The position numbers and the translations under genes were made by a program. A stretch of 57,072 bases of DNA from a virus, in IMG/VR virus record IMGVR_UViG_3300020401_000021, positions 1 through 57,072 of that record; one strand, given 5' to 3'. Position 1 is the stretch's first letter, and each line of letters starts with the position of its first letter. Positions 40,641 through 51,500 of the stretch are shown here, in pieces. The notes beneath the pieces were generated by a model. That model had not been told where the DNA came from, ran no database searches, and worked only from the letters and a program-made list of their open reading frames with translations.

Positions 40641-40668
40641 TTGACATTTATTCACAAATGAATACAAA
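40641..40668 (+). promoter_or_regulatory. Candidate promoter of the small RNA
   Basis: Perfect TTGACA (40641-40646), 16-base spacer, TACAAA (40663-40668), about 50 bases ahead of the terminator stem. Confidence 0.5.
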
Positions 40669-40674
40669 TGGAGT

Positions 40675-40764
40675 TGCAAAGACGTCCTCCATAGTTTTTG
40701 CGTCCTCCCTTTCTCAACGGGGCGTTCGGGTTAGGCTAAGACTGCAATGAACGCCCCATTTTTT
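40675..40764 (+). ncRNA. Candidate anti-Shine-Dalgarno small RNA with terminator
   Basis: Promoter-like sequence upstream and a terminator at the end (GGGGCGTTC 40719-40727 with GAACGCCCC 40749-40757, then six T) bound about 90 bases with no frame. It carries CGTCCTCC twice (40683-40690, 40701-40708), which can pair with GGAGG ribosome sites. Alphaproteobacterial CcsR-type small RNAs use similar CCUCC loops. The terminator extends two bases into the convergent primase gene. Confidence 0.5.
40719..40764 (+). terminator. Rightward terminator of the small RNA
   Basis: 9-bp perfect stem GGGGCGTTC/GAACGCCCC with a 21-base loop, followed by ATTTTTT. No T run on the other strand, so it acts rightward. 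Confidence 0.72.
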
Positions 40765-42685
40765 ATGCCTGTAAGTTAGTAACTTTAGTTGCTACGTTGG
40801 TTTGCCTTAGATCTCTAGTCCATTCTCGTACAACTTCTATTGGTCTGTCCACTTCTCTACTGATTTCAATATCATCTTTAGCTGATCGAAGTTGCCCATC
40901 GTGTCCTTCATGCGGCTGAGCTAGGTAACGTGCAAGTTTCTTAACACCCATCTTACCAAACACACGGCTCGTTACAGTTGCTGGATTACTAGCAAAGCCA
41001 ACGTAGTGATGTGTTTGGTGAGCGTCACTCCAATCACGAACCTTACCGTAACGTGCTTCGATTATAACATCACACCTTTCACCACCCTTCAGCCCAGCTT
41101 CATACATATTCCATATAGAATGTGGCAGTTCGTTATCATCAATACCACCACGCATTTCAGCAGTGTCAGGATCACGAAAGACCTGTGTAATTTTAATCTG
41201 TGTTTCAAGTACAGTAAGTTGGTTTGATGAACCAGCGAATGACCCAAACTTTTTACTCTCGCTTGGCTTGTTACTATGGTGTACCAGTATAACGGTAATA
41301 CCAGCGTTTCTTAAATCCAACGCCATCTGATTAATCCTACCCCATTCTGATGCAGAGTTTTCTTCTAACCCAACCCATGCGGATCGAACGGTATCAACGC
41401 AAACAATGTCAGGGTCAGTTGTTTTAATCCACTCAGTCAGTAGAAACAAACCCTTATCACTTTTTAAATTCATCTGTTCTTCATTATCAAACGGAGCGTA
41501 AACCATAAAGTTATCACCAGCGTCACCAACGCTACGCTTGGATCGGTCAAGAAAGTTTGTGATATTAGATCGACTGTTTTCTAAATCTAAATACAACACC
41601 CTTGCTTTCTCACCAATCTCCCAAGGCCCAAATTCTTTTGCACCAGCAGCAACATGATACAAAGCATTGCGGATAAACATAGACTTACCATGCCCAGAAT
41701 AACCGTGTACCTGTATGACAGTTCCATCTAACGGTAACCACGGATCAATACAGTACTTTCTTGTACCTATCTGCGCTTCTAATCGTTCAATGTCAGCAGT
41801 TGTAATCGGACTGATTGTTGGCTTTGGCTTGTCAAGAACAACCTTTTTATAATCTGGATTTTTTCTTTCTTCTTCACGCTCAACACGCTGTATCATCTGA
41901 TCTATTTTTGTATCATCCAATCGCTCAACAAAAAACTTATCCATGAAATCATGTATGTTAGCGTAAAGCGCATCGCCGTGTAGACCTTGCCCAGCAGCCA
42001 TGCCCAGCGCTGTATATACACGGTGATCCCTAGCGTTGCCGTCACCAGTTTGTAGCTTGCCAATCCTATCTACTAAAAGCTTGGTGCTTTCCCATATATT
42101 AAGCTCAACTTTTAGCTGCGTTAAATCAACACCTTTAAACTGAAACTCTTTAATGTTTACAATATTACTACTGCCCAAATCCAACGAGTGACCATATGGA
42201 TATTCTGGCAATTCGTCAAAGTCACAACCTTTATGCCAAGTATAATTTGGCGTTGGTGGACAAACGATAACGCCACGGTCAGCGCGTAAATCTAAACCAG
42301 CAACCGCTGGCCAATCAATACCACTGCCGTCTGCCTTTCCTACTCTGCTTCCTATAACTCCCCTACCCTTTGGGTATGCGAAGTAAAAGTGCTTACCTTT
42401 TCTACTGGTAACACTAATAGGTGTCCTTGTAAGACCAAGCTTTTCCGCTTCTTCAATCGCTTTTTCGTTGTCACAATCGACAACAATTATTCCAGAGTGT
42501 TCGCCTGTTATAATACAAACGTTATCCTGTGTATCTGTAAACCAAGCATCTACCTGTGCTTCGGTTGGTAGTTTAGTTTGGTACTGTGTCCAACTAACGC
42601 TAGGATGTTTCTTCTTTGGATGTATAGGTACAACACAAAGACCCTGCTCCAATAGTTCAAGCGCTGCTTCTCTTTTCTCTAGCAC
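40763..42685 (-). CDS. Primase-polymerase / RepA-type helicase fusion, 640 aa
   Basis: The N-terminal Prim-Pol domain (about 1-170) has IIVVDCDNEKA with the DxD metal site and GKHFYFAYPKG. Then comes a PriCT-like link (DARDHRVYTALGMAAGQGLH region) and an AAA_25/RepA-type ATPase from about 300: Walker A GYSGHGKS near 328, VLYLDLENS, IVCVDTVRS Walker B and ITVILVHHSNK. A helical C-terminus may bind DNA. It would start and drive replication; with no phage polymerase seen, elongation is presumably by the host. Its start overlaps the repressor gene end by 29 bases. Confidence 0.85.
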   Translation of the reverse strand: MLEKREAALELLEQGLCVVPIHPKKKHPSVSWTQYQTKLPTEAQVDAWFTDTQDNVCIITGEHSGIIVVDCDNEKAIEEAEKLGLTRTPISVTSRKGKHFYFAYPKGRGVIGSRVGKADGSGIDWPAVAGLDLRADRGVIVCPPTPNYTWHKGCDFDELPEYPYGHSLDLGSSNIVNIKEFQFKGVDLTQLKVELNIWESTKLLVDRIGKLQTGDGNARDHRVYTALGMAAGQGLHGDALYANIHDFMDKFFVERLDDTKIDQMIQRVEREEERKNPDYKKVVLDKPKPTISPITTADIERLEAQIGTRKYCIDPWLPLDGTVIQVHGYSGHGKSMFIRNALYHVAAGAKEFGPWEIGEKARVLYLDLENSRSNITNFLDRSKRSVGDAGDNFMVYAPFDNEEQMNLKSDKGLFLLTEWIKTTDPDIVCVDTVRSAWVGLEENSASEWGRINQMALDLRNAGITVILVHHSNKPSESKKFGSFAGSSNQLTVLETQIKITQVFRDPDTAEMRGGIDDNELPHSIWNMYEAGLKGGERCDVIIEARYGKVRDWSDAHQTHHYVGFASNPATVTSRVFGKMGVKKLARYLAQPHEGHDGQLRSAKDDIEISREVDRPIEVVREWTRDLRQTNVATKVTNLQA

Positions 42686-42878
42686 GTCGTTCCCCTTCTG
42701 TTATATACTCATCTAAATCGAGCGCTGGATGCGCTTCTTTTATCTTCGCTAGATAAGTCGATGAAATGTAATCCCGATCCATCCACTGGTATGGAATAGT
42801 TCTGGTTATCCCTAGCTTCTGCGCCACACTAGACGCACCGCCGAGGTCACTTACAAGCCGTCGTATGTCGAACTTCAT
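42657..42878 (-). CDS. Cro/CI-like HTH repressor, 73 aa
   Basis: The ATG at 42878 has a strong AAAAGGAGAGGCTT site. Residues about 5-45 form an HTH (LVSDLGGASSVAQKLGITRT, IPYQWMDRDYIS) of the YdaS/Cro kind, with a basic C-terminus. It is divergent from the recombination operon across a 93-base gap holding operators and face-to-face promoters. This is the lysis-lysogeny switch position. It lacks a cleavage or oligomerisation domain, so it is Cro-like rather than full CI. Confidence 0.75.
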   Translation of the reverse strand: MKFDIRRLVSDLGGASSVAQKLGITRTIPYQWMDRDYISSTYLAKIKEAHPALDLDEYITEGERRAREKRSSA

Positions 42879-42898
42879 AAGCCTCTCCTTTTTTTTAA

Positions 42899-42927
42899 TT
42901 GACAAGGTGTATTAGATACATTAAAAC
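42899..42927 (+). promoter_or_regulatory. Rightward promoter of the recombination operon
   Basis: TTGACA (42899-42904), 17 bases, TAAAAC (42922-42927). It overlaps the leftward repressor promoter, and a TGTAT-TAG-ATACA dyad (42908-42920) lies in the spacer. Confidence 0.6.
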
Positions 42928-42943
42928 ACAAGTTAGTCAACTT
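42908..42943. promoter_or_regulatory. Operator pair in the switch region
   Basis: TGTAT-TAG-ATACA (42908-42920) and AAGTT-AGTC-AACTT (42930-42943) are dyads suitable for a small HTH repressor. The second includes the AAGTTAGTCAA element found at two other regulatory regions. Confidence 0.55.
42913..42940 (-). promoter_or_regulatory. Leftward promoter of the repressor-primase operon
   Basis: Leftward strand: TTGACT (42935-42940), 16 bases, TATCTA (42913-42918). The -35 is part of the operator-like AAGTTAGTCAACTT. Confidence 0.55.
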
Positions 42944-42971
42944 AAAAAATAAAATTGAAAGAGAGGACAAA

Positions 42972-43754
42972 TTGAAAATCCAAAGGTTTAAGACCAACGA
43001 CATGTCTGTCGCTGGTGTGACCAATACCTTAGTCGTAGGAGAATGGGGTACTGGTAAGACGACACAAGCACTTAATTATCAGAACACTTTTGGTAAGGGT
43101 TTGATATTAAGTGGTGAAAGTGGACTGCAATCACTTATGAAAAGCGATATAGATTACATTCCTTTTGACGGTTTTGCAAAAGGGGATAGCCCATTTCGTG
43201 ATATATGTAAGTGGATAGATGGCAGTGATGAATATAAAAAAGAGAACTACCAATGGATTATGGTAGACAGTATGACTGAGTTGTCTCAGTTGTGCATAAG
43301 AGAAGAGCAACAGCATTTTGAAGCTGAGAGCGGAAACCCACAGGACATGAGGGCTTGGGGGCAATACAATAGAAAGATGCTAGCGGCAGCTAAGATGTTG
43401 CGCGATCTTCCAATCCATACTTGTTTAACGTCGCTTCAAAAAAGCGACAAAGACGACAACGGTGTAACTCGTTACATACCGTTGGTAGAAGGAAGTACAA
43501 TCAGAGAGAACCTTCCTGGTTTGTACGACAATGTATTCTTTCTTGTTCGCAAAGATGTGCAGCAAGGCGAGAAGACTAGCGTTAAGTGGTACACTGTTAC
43601 AGGTAAGTACGGTGGTTACGCTGGTAAAAGTCGTGATGCTTTTCGACGCTTATCTCCTGTTGAGGAAGAGCATGACATTACGAAAATCTTAATGAAGCTT
43701 ACAATGAGTGAAGCTGACTACAAATCTAAAATGAAGAAAGGGGCAAGCCAATGA
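42972..43754 (+). CDS. Sak4-like RecA-fold ATPase (recombinase), 260 aa
   Basis: Starts at TTG 42972, supported by AGAGAGGACAAA, the same site used by the CobS-like gene. Walker A is GEWGTGKT (23-30); Walker B-like YQWIMVDSMTELSQL at about 94-108; HTCLTSLQKSDKDD near 150. It matches the AAA_24/Sak4 phage recombinases that promote annealing with an SSB partner, and the next gene encodes such a partner. Confidence 0.8.
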   Translation: MKIQRFKTNDMSVAGVTNTLVVGEWGTGKTTQALNYQNTFGKGLILSGESGLQSLMKSDIDYIPFDGFAKGDSPFRDICKWIDGSDEYKKENYQWIMVDSMTELSQLCIREEQQHFEAESGNPQDMRAWGQYNRKMLAAAKMLRDLPIHTCLTSLQKSDKDDNGVTRYIPLVEGSTIRENLPGLYDNVFFLVRKDVQQGEKTSVKWYTVTGKYGGYAGKSRDAFRRLSPVEEEHDITKILMKLTMSEADYKSKMKKGASQ

Positions 43755-44212
43755 GTTTTCAAGGCTTTAGTAACGTTGACCTAAGTTCAATCGCAATTGA
43801 CGACGGGCCAATGAGAGAGACGTTGCAGACAGGACGTCACGAAGTAACCATCACAGAAGCTACTATTGACGATGGTAAAGAAGGTAAGAAGGATTTAGTT
43901 CTTTCTTATAATAACGACAATGGTTCTATTCGCCAATGGCTTACTATTTATGATCCAAAGATGGTAAAGAATGATAAGGGTGAAGAACAGCAGCCTGAGT
44001 ATGTCAATATTAATTGGATACAAATTAAAAAGCTGTTGAAGTTTATCGGACATGAAGCTGATGAAACACCTGATCCATCTTACTTTGTAGGAAAAAAAGT
44101 TGGTATTAACATCAAGCAATCTGAATGGAATGGAAAGAAACAATTGCGCGTCAATTATCATTGGATGCCAGAGGCTTCTTCAGATGGGTTAGACGATAAA
44201 ATTCCATTCTAA
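43751..44212 (+). CDS. DUF669-like ssDNA-binding protein, 153 aa
   Basis: Four-base overlap with the ATPase gene. The OB-like pattern (GRHEVTITEATIDDGKEGKK, LVLSYNNDNGSIRQWLTIYD, KKVGINIKQSEWNGKKQLRV) and acidic end DGLDDKIPF match the single-strand-binding proteins that go with Sak4. The acidic tail probably contacts partners, as in bacterial SSB. Confidence 0.72.
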   Translation: MSFQGFSNVDLSSIAIDDGPMRETLQTGRHEVTITEATIDDGKEGKKDLVLSYNNDNGSIRQWLTIYDPKMVKNDKGEEQQPEYVNINWIQIKKLLKFIGHEADETPDPSYFVGKKVGINIKQSEWNGKKQLRVNYHWMPEASSDGLDDKIPF

Positions 44213-45057
44213 TGACTGTCGATTGGGATAAAGTTGCGAGTGATGTGGTCGCAGCAATTGATGAAGGCTTCGCCTCTGAAAAGAGGGGCGAGGCCCGATC
44301 TTATATTGGGGCGTCGATGGCTGGCACTGAATGTATTGCTCAGCTAGCGTTAAGTCTTCGAGGTTTTCCTGACGATGAACCTGATCCTAGATTGAAAAGA
44401 ATATTTAGGGATGGACACCGTATAGAAAATGAGGTGGTTAAAGATTTAAAACAACGTGCCGATCTATTGGTTCACGAAAAAGATGCTTGGTCTGGCAAGC
44501 AACATAGACGTGAATGGTTAAATGGGCATGTGGTATGTAACGCTGACGGCATGGTTACATTTGAAGACGACGACATACCCGAAGAAGACAGGACAGCTAT
44601 ATTAGAAATAAAGTCTATGAAGAATACACTTTACAATGCTTTTAAAAAGCATGGCGTAAAGAAATCACACCCAAAATATTACAGCCAATGTCAAATGATG
44701 ATGGCAATGTTTGAGATACCAAGAACTTTTTTTATTGCTTATTGTAAAAATTCTAGTGAATACCACGCACAAATTATTTCGTTCGATCAGGAAGAATGGG
44801 ACTTGATGTATGTTCGCATACAAACTGCACTGTCGGGTGGTCGCACTCGCATATCTGGTAAGAGGGACGACTTTCGTTGCCGCTTCTGCTTTAAAAATAG
44901 TAGTTGTTGGGACATCCCCGACGTTAAACCAGAGTGTCGCTTCTGCGAACATTCATTTGCTAATGAGGATGGGGGCTTTACTTGTCGCCTTGACTACAAA
45001 GAAGCTGGTGAAGTTTGCGAAAGTTATACTCTATTTAGACCAGAGGCCAAGGCATGA
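44212..45057 (+). CDS. Cas4-like PD-(D/E)XK exonuclease, 281 aa
   Basis: Core: GHVVCNADGMV (Asp), TAILEIKSMK (ExK) and YYSQCQMMMAMF (the QxxxY-like helix), as in RecB/Cas4 phage nucleases. The C-terminal third has CRFCFKNSSCW, CRFCEHSF, CRLDY and VCESY, a Cys cluster for zinc or Fe-S. It probably provides 5' or 3' resection for the Sak4 pathway. It starts within the previous stop. Confidence 0.78.
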   Translation: MTVDWDKVASDVVAAIDEGFASEKRGEARSYIGASMAGTECIAQLALSLRGFPDDEPDPRLKRIFRDGHRIENEVVKDLKQRADLLVHEKDAWSGKQHRREWLNGHVVCNADGMVTFEDDDIPEEDRTAILEIKSMKNTLYNAFKKHGVKKSHPKYYSQCQMMMAMFEIPRTFFIAYCKNSSEYHAQIISFDQEEWDLMYVRIQTALSGGRTRISGKRDDFRCRFCFKNSSCWDIPDVKPECRFCEHSFANEDGGFTCRLDYKEAGEVCESYTLFRPEAKA

Positions 45058-45308
45058 GCGATGAAGATAAGGCTGATTATTATAGCGACCTGACTGACGT
45101 TCAGAAAAAGATTTTAGAAAAAGAATTGGAAGTCGAAAGCATAGCAGATCGCGTCACAATACTTACTAAAACAGAATGGGGCAGCGACAACTTACACAAA
45201 GCTAACGTCAAGCACCGCTTTGAAAAGTCTCGGTTAGTTGAGTTGCGATGCAAAGAAGTTGAAATTAAAAATAAGATAGCACTCAGCAAATGGACAAAGA
45301 AGACATAA
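45054..45308 (+). CDS. Uncharacterised helical protein, 84 aa
   Basis: Four-base overlap with the nuclease (ATGA). Coiled-coil-rich and charged (LTDVQKKILEKELEVESIAD, VKHRFEKSRLVELRCKEVE). It may be an accessory to the nuclease. No family recognised. Confidence 0.58.
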   Translation: MSDEDKADYYSDLTDVQKKILEKELEVESIADRVTILTKTEWGSDNLHKANVKHRFEKSRLVELRCKEVEIKNKIALSKWTKKT

Positions 45309-45520
45309 TTAATAACCCTTCGCATTATACTCAAGGCAAGGTTGAATGTACGGAAGCTATACGCTCGGCAGTAGGAGACGAAGGTTACGAAGCATTTTTG
45401 CGTGGTAACATTATCAAATACATATGGCGCTACCCTCACAAGAATGGACTTGAGGATTTAAAGAAAGCGCAAACATACATAAATATGCTGATTGATCTAA
45501 AGTCTAATAATCAATCTTAG
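45290..45520 (+). CDS. DUF3310 protein, 76 aa
   Basis: NNPSHYTQGKVECTEAIRSA, FLRGNIIKYIWRYPHKNGLE and LKKAQTYINML are the standard DUF3310 sequence, common in phage replication or nucleotide modules and sometimes called nucleotide kinase-like. Biochemical role not settled. It overlaps the previous gene by 19 bases and the convergent giant gene by 17. Confidence 0.85.
   Translation: MDKEDIINNPSHYTQGKVECTEAIRSAVGDEGYEAFLRGNIIKYIWRYPHKNGLEDLKKAQTYINMLIDLKSNNQS
45490..45516. repeat. Inverted repeat at the convergent gene ends
   Basis: GATTGAT and ATCAATC, 13 bases apart, at the shared 3' ends of DUF3310 and the giant gene. Possible weak bidirectional terminator; no T run. Confidence 0.35.
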
Positions 45521-48500
45521 AGTTTATCCTTGAGCTAATACCGCTACCACTTTTCTTTTTTCTTCCAGACGGCTCACCAGCAACAGCATCAACAAAGTCT
45601 TCTCGTAGTGCTGGCATAGACCCAATAGGTGGAGCAAACCTGTGGAATAACGTATCGACCATTTCTCGTTCTTTGTAGTTGGATGATGTTCCACCAAGAC
45701 TGTCGCTAATAATATCACTAATGCCAGAACCAACGGTAAGGCCATCGTTAAACAATCCCATTGACGGCCCAAGTATTACTTCACCAATTCTTACCTGACC
45801 AAATGCGCCGTTGTCTACGTTTGATCCAATGTCATATAACATTTCACCGATCAAACCCATGCCACCCATGACGACAAAGCCATCCCAATACCAACCTAGG
45901 TACTTAGCAGTGTCTTCATCCATGTCTTCAGCCCACGCAAACTGTTCGGCAAGTGAACGCTCTCTAAATTTAAACTCTCGGTTGTCTTCACCGCCACGGC
46001 CTTGAACAATATCTTTGATATTTGCAGCAGCAAAACCCATAGCTGGCGCTGCGGTATACATATACATTAACGGTGCAATGTCAGCATCCCTTGGGTTATC
46101 AAGAAACCTATTCCACGCTCTTCGATGTAAACGCCACATCATCATTGGGAATGATTTAAGTTGATACACAATCTTACCAACTGGCGTTTGACCCCAAACA
46201 GGATTATCAGAAGGGTTGGGCGTAAAGATTGCTTCGTTTGTAAACCTGTTTAACGCTGTAGCAACTTGGAAATACTCTTCGCTATGGTTGTCCATTACGC
46301 TTTCTAATTCTGGCGCATTGTTTTGATAGAAGTCTTGCAATCCGTAAGCATCCATCTGTCGTTTACCTATACGACCTTTGCGAGTGTTAGGCTCGTTAAT
46401 CGCCTGACGCTGCATCATCCGTAAATGTTCATAACCAATAGCTGACGCTAGGTTGCGCCACATTTCTGTCCAAGGTGTAAGAAGTGTTGCATTAAAGTAA
46501 CCATTGGTAAACTTGGTACTGTCAACACCAAAGGCTTGGGTCATGTATTTGTAAGTTATGTTCTCGGTAGCAGCCCCAATATTGCGCACCATTTCACGAT
46601 AATCTTCGTCAGTAGCATAATTTTTAATGCCCCTAACCCAAGCTTGGAAGTTGCCAGATTGTACTAACGGCAACATACTATCGCCCATTGACGTTAGTGT
46701 AGTAAACGGTAGCAATGTTACAGCGTTAAATCCTGTCAGCCACTTCTGAGTTGTCTCGGCCATTGAAGAGTATGCTGTTTCATCATTGATTGGTCTGCGC
46801 CTAACAGCGTTCAAGAAACCTCTGGCATGTAACTGGTTTTTTCTATGGACAGGCGACAACCCACCATTAGCCGTATGAAGACCATCAGCAATTGCTTCTG
46901 CTCTTAGCTTGAAGTTTCTTTGCTTTAGAAGCTCCATACGTCTTTCTTCTGGTGATAGTTCCGCAAGTTCGTTTTCTGAGCGTCGGTATATGCGGTTCAT
47001 ATACTCTGCCATCTCATGTTTCATCATTCCGCTTTGAGCCATCCTTACAAGCTCTCTAGCGTGATACTCTGCTCTGCCCTCTGCCAATAAGCTTGGTGGT
47101 GCTTCCATGTATGTAAAGTCAAACTTGTTTTCAACTATATCTTGGTCGGCTGGGTTGCGTACAAAACGTAGTTTAGATGAAACCTTTTTACCTTTTAGCA
47201 ACGAAGCAAGCGCATCAATACTTGATGGATTACTGTTCAACGCTATGAAGTAATCGTCAATAGCGTGATGTCCAGCGCCAAAGTTCTTAAACAAATCTAT
47301 ATCACGTTCCGCTGCATCAGCGTACTTACTAACTACAACCATAACGTCGTTTTCTAAATAATCAGAAAGATTGTTTGGGTTGCTTGGATCTATAAACTCT
47401 TGAAACAAATCAAGACGGATCATTCTTTGAAACGCATGATCTGAGTTGTTGTTGTCAGAAGGTGTACGCCTGATATTATTATCTGGCATACGTTGTACCC
47501 CATCATCAGCAACTAACTGATCTGCCATAGCTTTGGCTTTAAACTCAGCTTGTGCTTGTGTCATTGGGTTTTGTCGTCTTGGCCCTCTTGGTCTAACGCT
47601 ATCTTCTTTTAGAAAGTATAATGCTAAACGGCGCTCGAACTCTGCACGATCAGCTTCGATAATGTCTTTTCGGTAAACTTGTGGCACATAGTTGTTTTCG
47701 ATTTTACCAACGTTCATACCTTCACGACGCATACGTTGCATTGTCTGATCGAAGTAACCACGCACCATATCGTATATTTCTTTTTCAGCATCGCTAGTTA
47801 AGATATTACGATCTCCACGCCGCAAAGCTCCAATGATACGAAGGTGTGATGGTGGTTGAGAGGATCTATTAGACGGCACAAACCCAAGTGCATCCCCTGC
47901 TGCTTCGTACATTTGCACTGCACCATCTTTAAACCAGCGTGATACTAGGTTGCCGCCATCAGGTAGTGCGTTTAGCTTTTTAAGAAGTGGCGTACAAATT
48001 TTTGACACTGCTACCGCATGACGTTCATAGTGACCACCACCACCTTTAAGTGGGTTGAACACTTTAGATAAGAAAGTCATTCCTGAGTTTGCTAAAATTT
48101 CTGGGTTGTTGCGTGTTGTCCAGAATGTTGCGGCTTGTCGCATATTCTGTGCATCTGCTTCTGTTGCGTTTCTTCCTCGACGCAATCTATCTAACGTATC
48201 AACAAACGCTGGTGACACACCAACGCTTTCTAATGCGCTAAAGATAGAGCGACGCATGTTTTCACCGCCCTGATCGCCTAACGTTGCAGCTTCAATCCAA
48301 GTTGTGTTTGCGCTGGATGCGTTTGCATCTATGCCAACAGTGTGGTTTAAATCTGTTTCTGCAAAAGCATAGTCTCTAATGTAACGCATGTCAGACGAAT
48401 TAATTAAAGTCTTAACGCCGTTTACTTCGTAGCTAGTAAACTCAAGCTGCTTCATAATTCTGTTTAGCTTTTGTTGTGATCCAGCCATAGCAACAAGAGC

Positions 48501-51500
48501 GTTATAAACGTTGTTACCTCTGGGCAAATCTAAACTTTCAAGTTCACTTATTATATTACCGATAGCTTCTGCGTTTTGTCCTTCACTATCTCTCAATATT
48601 GCTGACGTTAGCTCTGTAAATACAGGATGGTTTGTTGTCACTTTGTTGTCGAACGTCGCTGGTTTTGTATCACGAACAAATACTGGCGTTGTTTCGATGT
48701 CAGCGTCTACACCGTAGAGAGTTTTAAGTTCGTCTCGCAAAGTTTTTTCATACTCAAACAAAAAGTTAGCATGACTTTTTACTGCTGGACTATCATCTGG
48801 CGAAAATTGAACGCGAGCTATTTCATCTGATGTTAAAGATATTTCATCTAATAAATCACTGACTTGCTCGCGCACCATTGGGTCGCTGTAGTTTTCTAAT
48901 AATCTATCTTTGTAGTTAGTAATAGTATTTGACGGCAATCTTCTAAGTTTAACACCAGAAGACAAGCCACCTAACTTACTGACGGCAGCATAATAAACTG
49001 TTGGATTGTCAGATTGTGTAAAGCGACGGGCTGCTGCTAGCTGTGTGTTTGACATATTTTCTATTACATCATCAACGTAAGCAGTAGCGTGTTCGGATGG
49101 GACTACCTCAGTAAAATGAACAGTGGGCGACCCCTTTTGTACTGTCACATCGGGAGCAATATATTCGCCTTGCGTCGGTATCAAAGGAAAGCGTTTTCTT
49201 GCAGATGGCTGTGCAATCAAACCTTTTGTTACTACACCAATTGCAGGGATTAAGTTTTGACGTACATCATTGATAGCATCTTCTAAATGAAAACGATCTT
49301 CACCAGACAGTTGTTCCATTAAATTCTTAACTGTAGTTGGTTTAGTTTGCATGTCTGTATCTTCAACGACAATGCGAGCCACCAAGTCTTTTGGTTCTAA
49401 ATCAAATTTAACTGCTAGCTTTTCAAGTAACTCTACACTTGTTGGGTCAATAATATTATCGTTAAACAAATACCCAGATAGTGTTGAGACGGGGCTAGTT
49501 ATGTCGTCAGACTTTTCTAACGTTGCTGCTTCTCTACGCATTATCTTTCTGAAGTCGTCATACTCTGGACTACGTGGATTGTATGGCAAGTCAGCGCCCA
49601 TATAAGCAAGCATACTTGACATTGTACGCAACACATATTCTGTTCGAGCTTTACGGTGAGACAGTGGTTCAAGCCATGACCTTAACGAGTACGGCGCTTT
49701 CGGAGGAACGCCATTACTTGTTGCTTCACCTTGGTTAAAATATTCTTTAGCTTCTTGAGCTTTAATAATAGCGTTATTAACTTCTGGGGGCGCATATTTC
49801 TTTCCTGTCTTTTTGTTTTTTCGTTTTTGCAGTTCATAGATAACCAAGTTTACATGGTCGTCGTTACCTTCGGCTTTCGCTTTCCAAGCAATGTCCATTA
49901 GTTCCATATAACTTGCGCCGTCTTTAAATATTCTAGCAGCAGTCGTTACTTCTACAGGCATTTCTTGGTGGCTTAAATCGACAGCGTGTTGAGCAACCTG
50001 TGTTCGCAATCTGGTTTGACCAAAGCGATGCCAGTTTGCTAGCAGTGTGTCTAAATCCATCTTGTTAAAATCAGGCAACGGTTCGTTTGCTTTAAGGGCG
50101 TTGTCTGCTGACTTGCGCATAGCTTCGTTTGCTACTGCTTTAATGTCTTTTGTAACTTTTACATGCTTGACTTGTCTTGCGTTGTTGATTGCTCTCATGC
50201 GGCTAACGCTATGTGCTTTACGTCCAGAAGACCCAACAGGCATATTTCGTCTGAAGCGTAACTCGGCTGGCATGTACTCAGGAATGTCACCGCCTGTTAC
50301 ATTTTTATATGCCATGTTAAGTGACGACAATATATTTTTATTAAAGCTTTCTAAAGTTGGGTCAGTGGGAGAAACATCTGATCCTTCTACAAGTGCAACC
50401 TTTTTGCCTGTCCATATATTTAAAGCGTTTTCAATTGCGCCCTCTTCTAAAGAACCAAGCACCATATTGTCGGCTGTTCTGGTATCTTCTACTCGAAGAG
50501 CATCACTAATGTTTTTTGCGTATCGCTTCATAACAATAGCGTAGCTTTTGATTGGGCTAAACACTCCTGGGTATGTATCATCAAACGGTACGCCTTTAAC
50601 AACTTTGCCATCTGATCTTCGTACTGAAGTTTTTTGTGCTGCTATCTTGGCGTCTTTTGTGTTGAACGCCATGCTTCGGTACAACGTTGCTAATTTGTGC
50701 AAAGAAAGTGCAGCCTCTTCTACATTGCCGCTAGCCATGTGAGCGTTTATTTCGTCTGCCGTTACCTTAACGTCATTGTACCTTACCCGTATTGATTTAC
50801 TAAAATCATTGGTTGGCTCAACAGGGTTTAGATGCGCAACCATAACTGCGTTGTCTTTGTCTGCAATTAGTCTTTCAAACAACGGTGTTAAATTGCTGTC
50901 TTCGTAAGCAGGGTTAGTAAGCTTTGTCCACAATGCTTTTGCATAGTTTTGGATTTTATCCCAAAGCGTCCAATTTTTTGGAGTAACCAAAGCATCATGG
51001 TGGTTCATCATGTACGCTACAAACTGATTAGCAAAGTATTCTTGTGGGCTAGTCTTGCTTACAATACCAGCTTCACCCACGTTAGGCAGTCTTATACCGT
51101 CTGAGTTCCTTAAAAAATTACCATCAGCATCGTACTCTGGCTTGCCGATAACAGGAAAAGCTTTTGGGTTTATTTTGCCGTTTTCATAATACTTAGATAG
51201 CTCTTGCCAAAACGCTAGCCTGTCATCCATTGTCATCATGTTTTTGTAAACCCAATGACCAACTTCGTGTAAGACTAGGTGTGTTGGTGTTACGCCTGTA
51301 TTTTTTACAGCGCCAGTATTTATTCGTATTGTATTTTGACCACTACGCCTACTTGGGCTAGCGCTTTGGAAGCCACTATTATTAACATTGTCTTCAACAA
51401 AACGTGGAGCAACGCCAGTGGGCAACACTATTTTAAGGACACGGGCTATTTCAGTTCGTGTTGCTGGTGATGCTTTTGTAAAAATACCTGTTGCTTGCTT

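Larger units (their letters stand above)
40392..40762. other. Non-coding region between lysis block and primase
   Basis: About 370 bases without a gene. It holds tandem GTTAGT(A/C)AA sites, a multi-stem structured element, and a candidate small RNA that ends in a terminator just inside the primase gene's 3' end. Beside the primase-helicase it may also include the replication origin. Confidence 0.55.
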
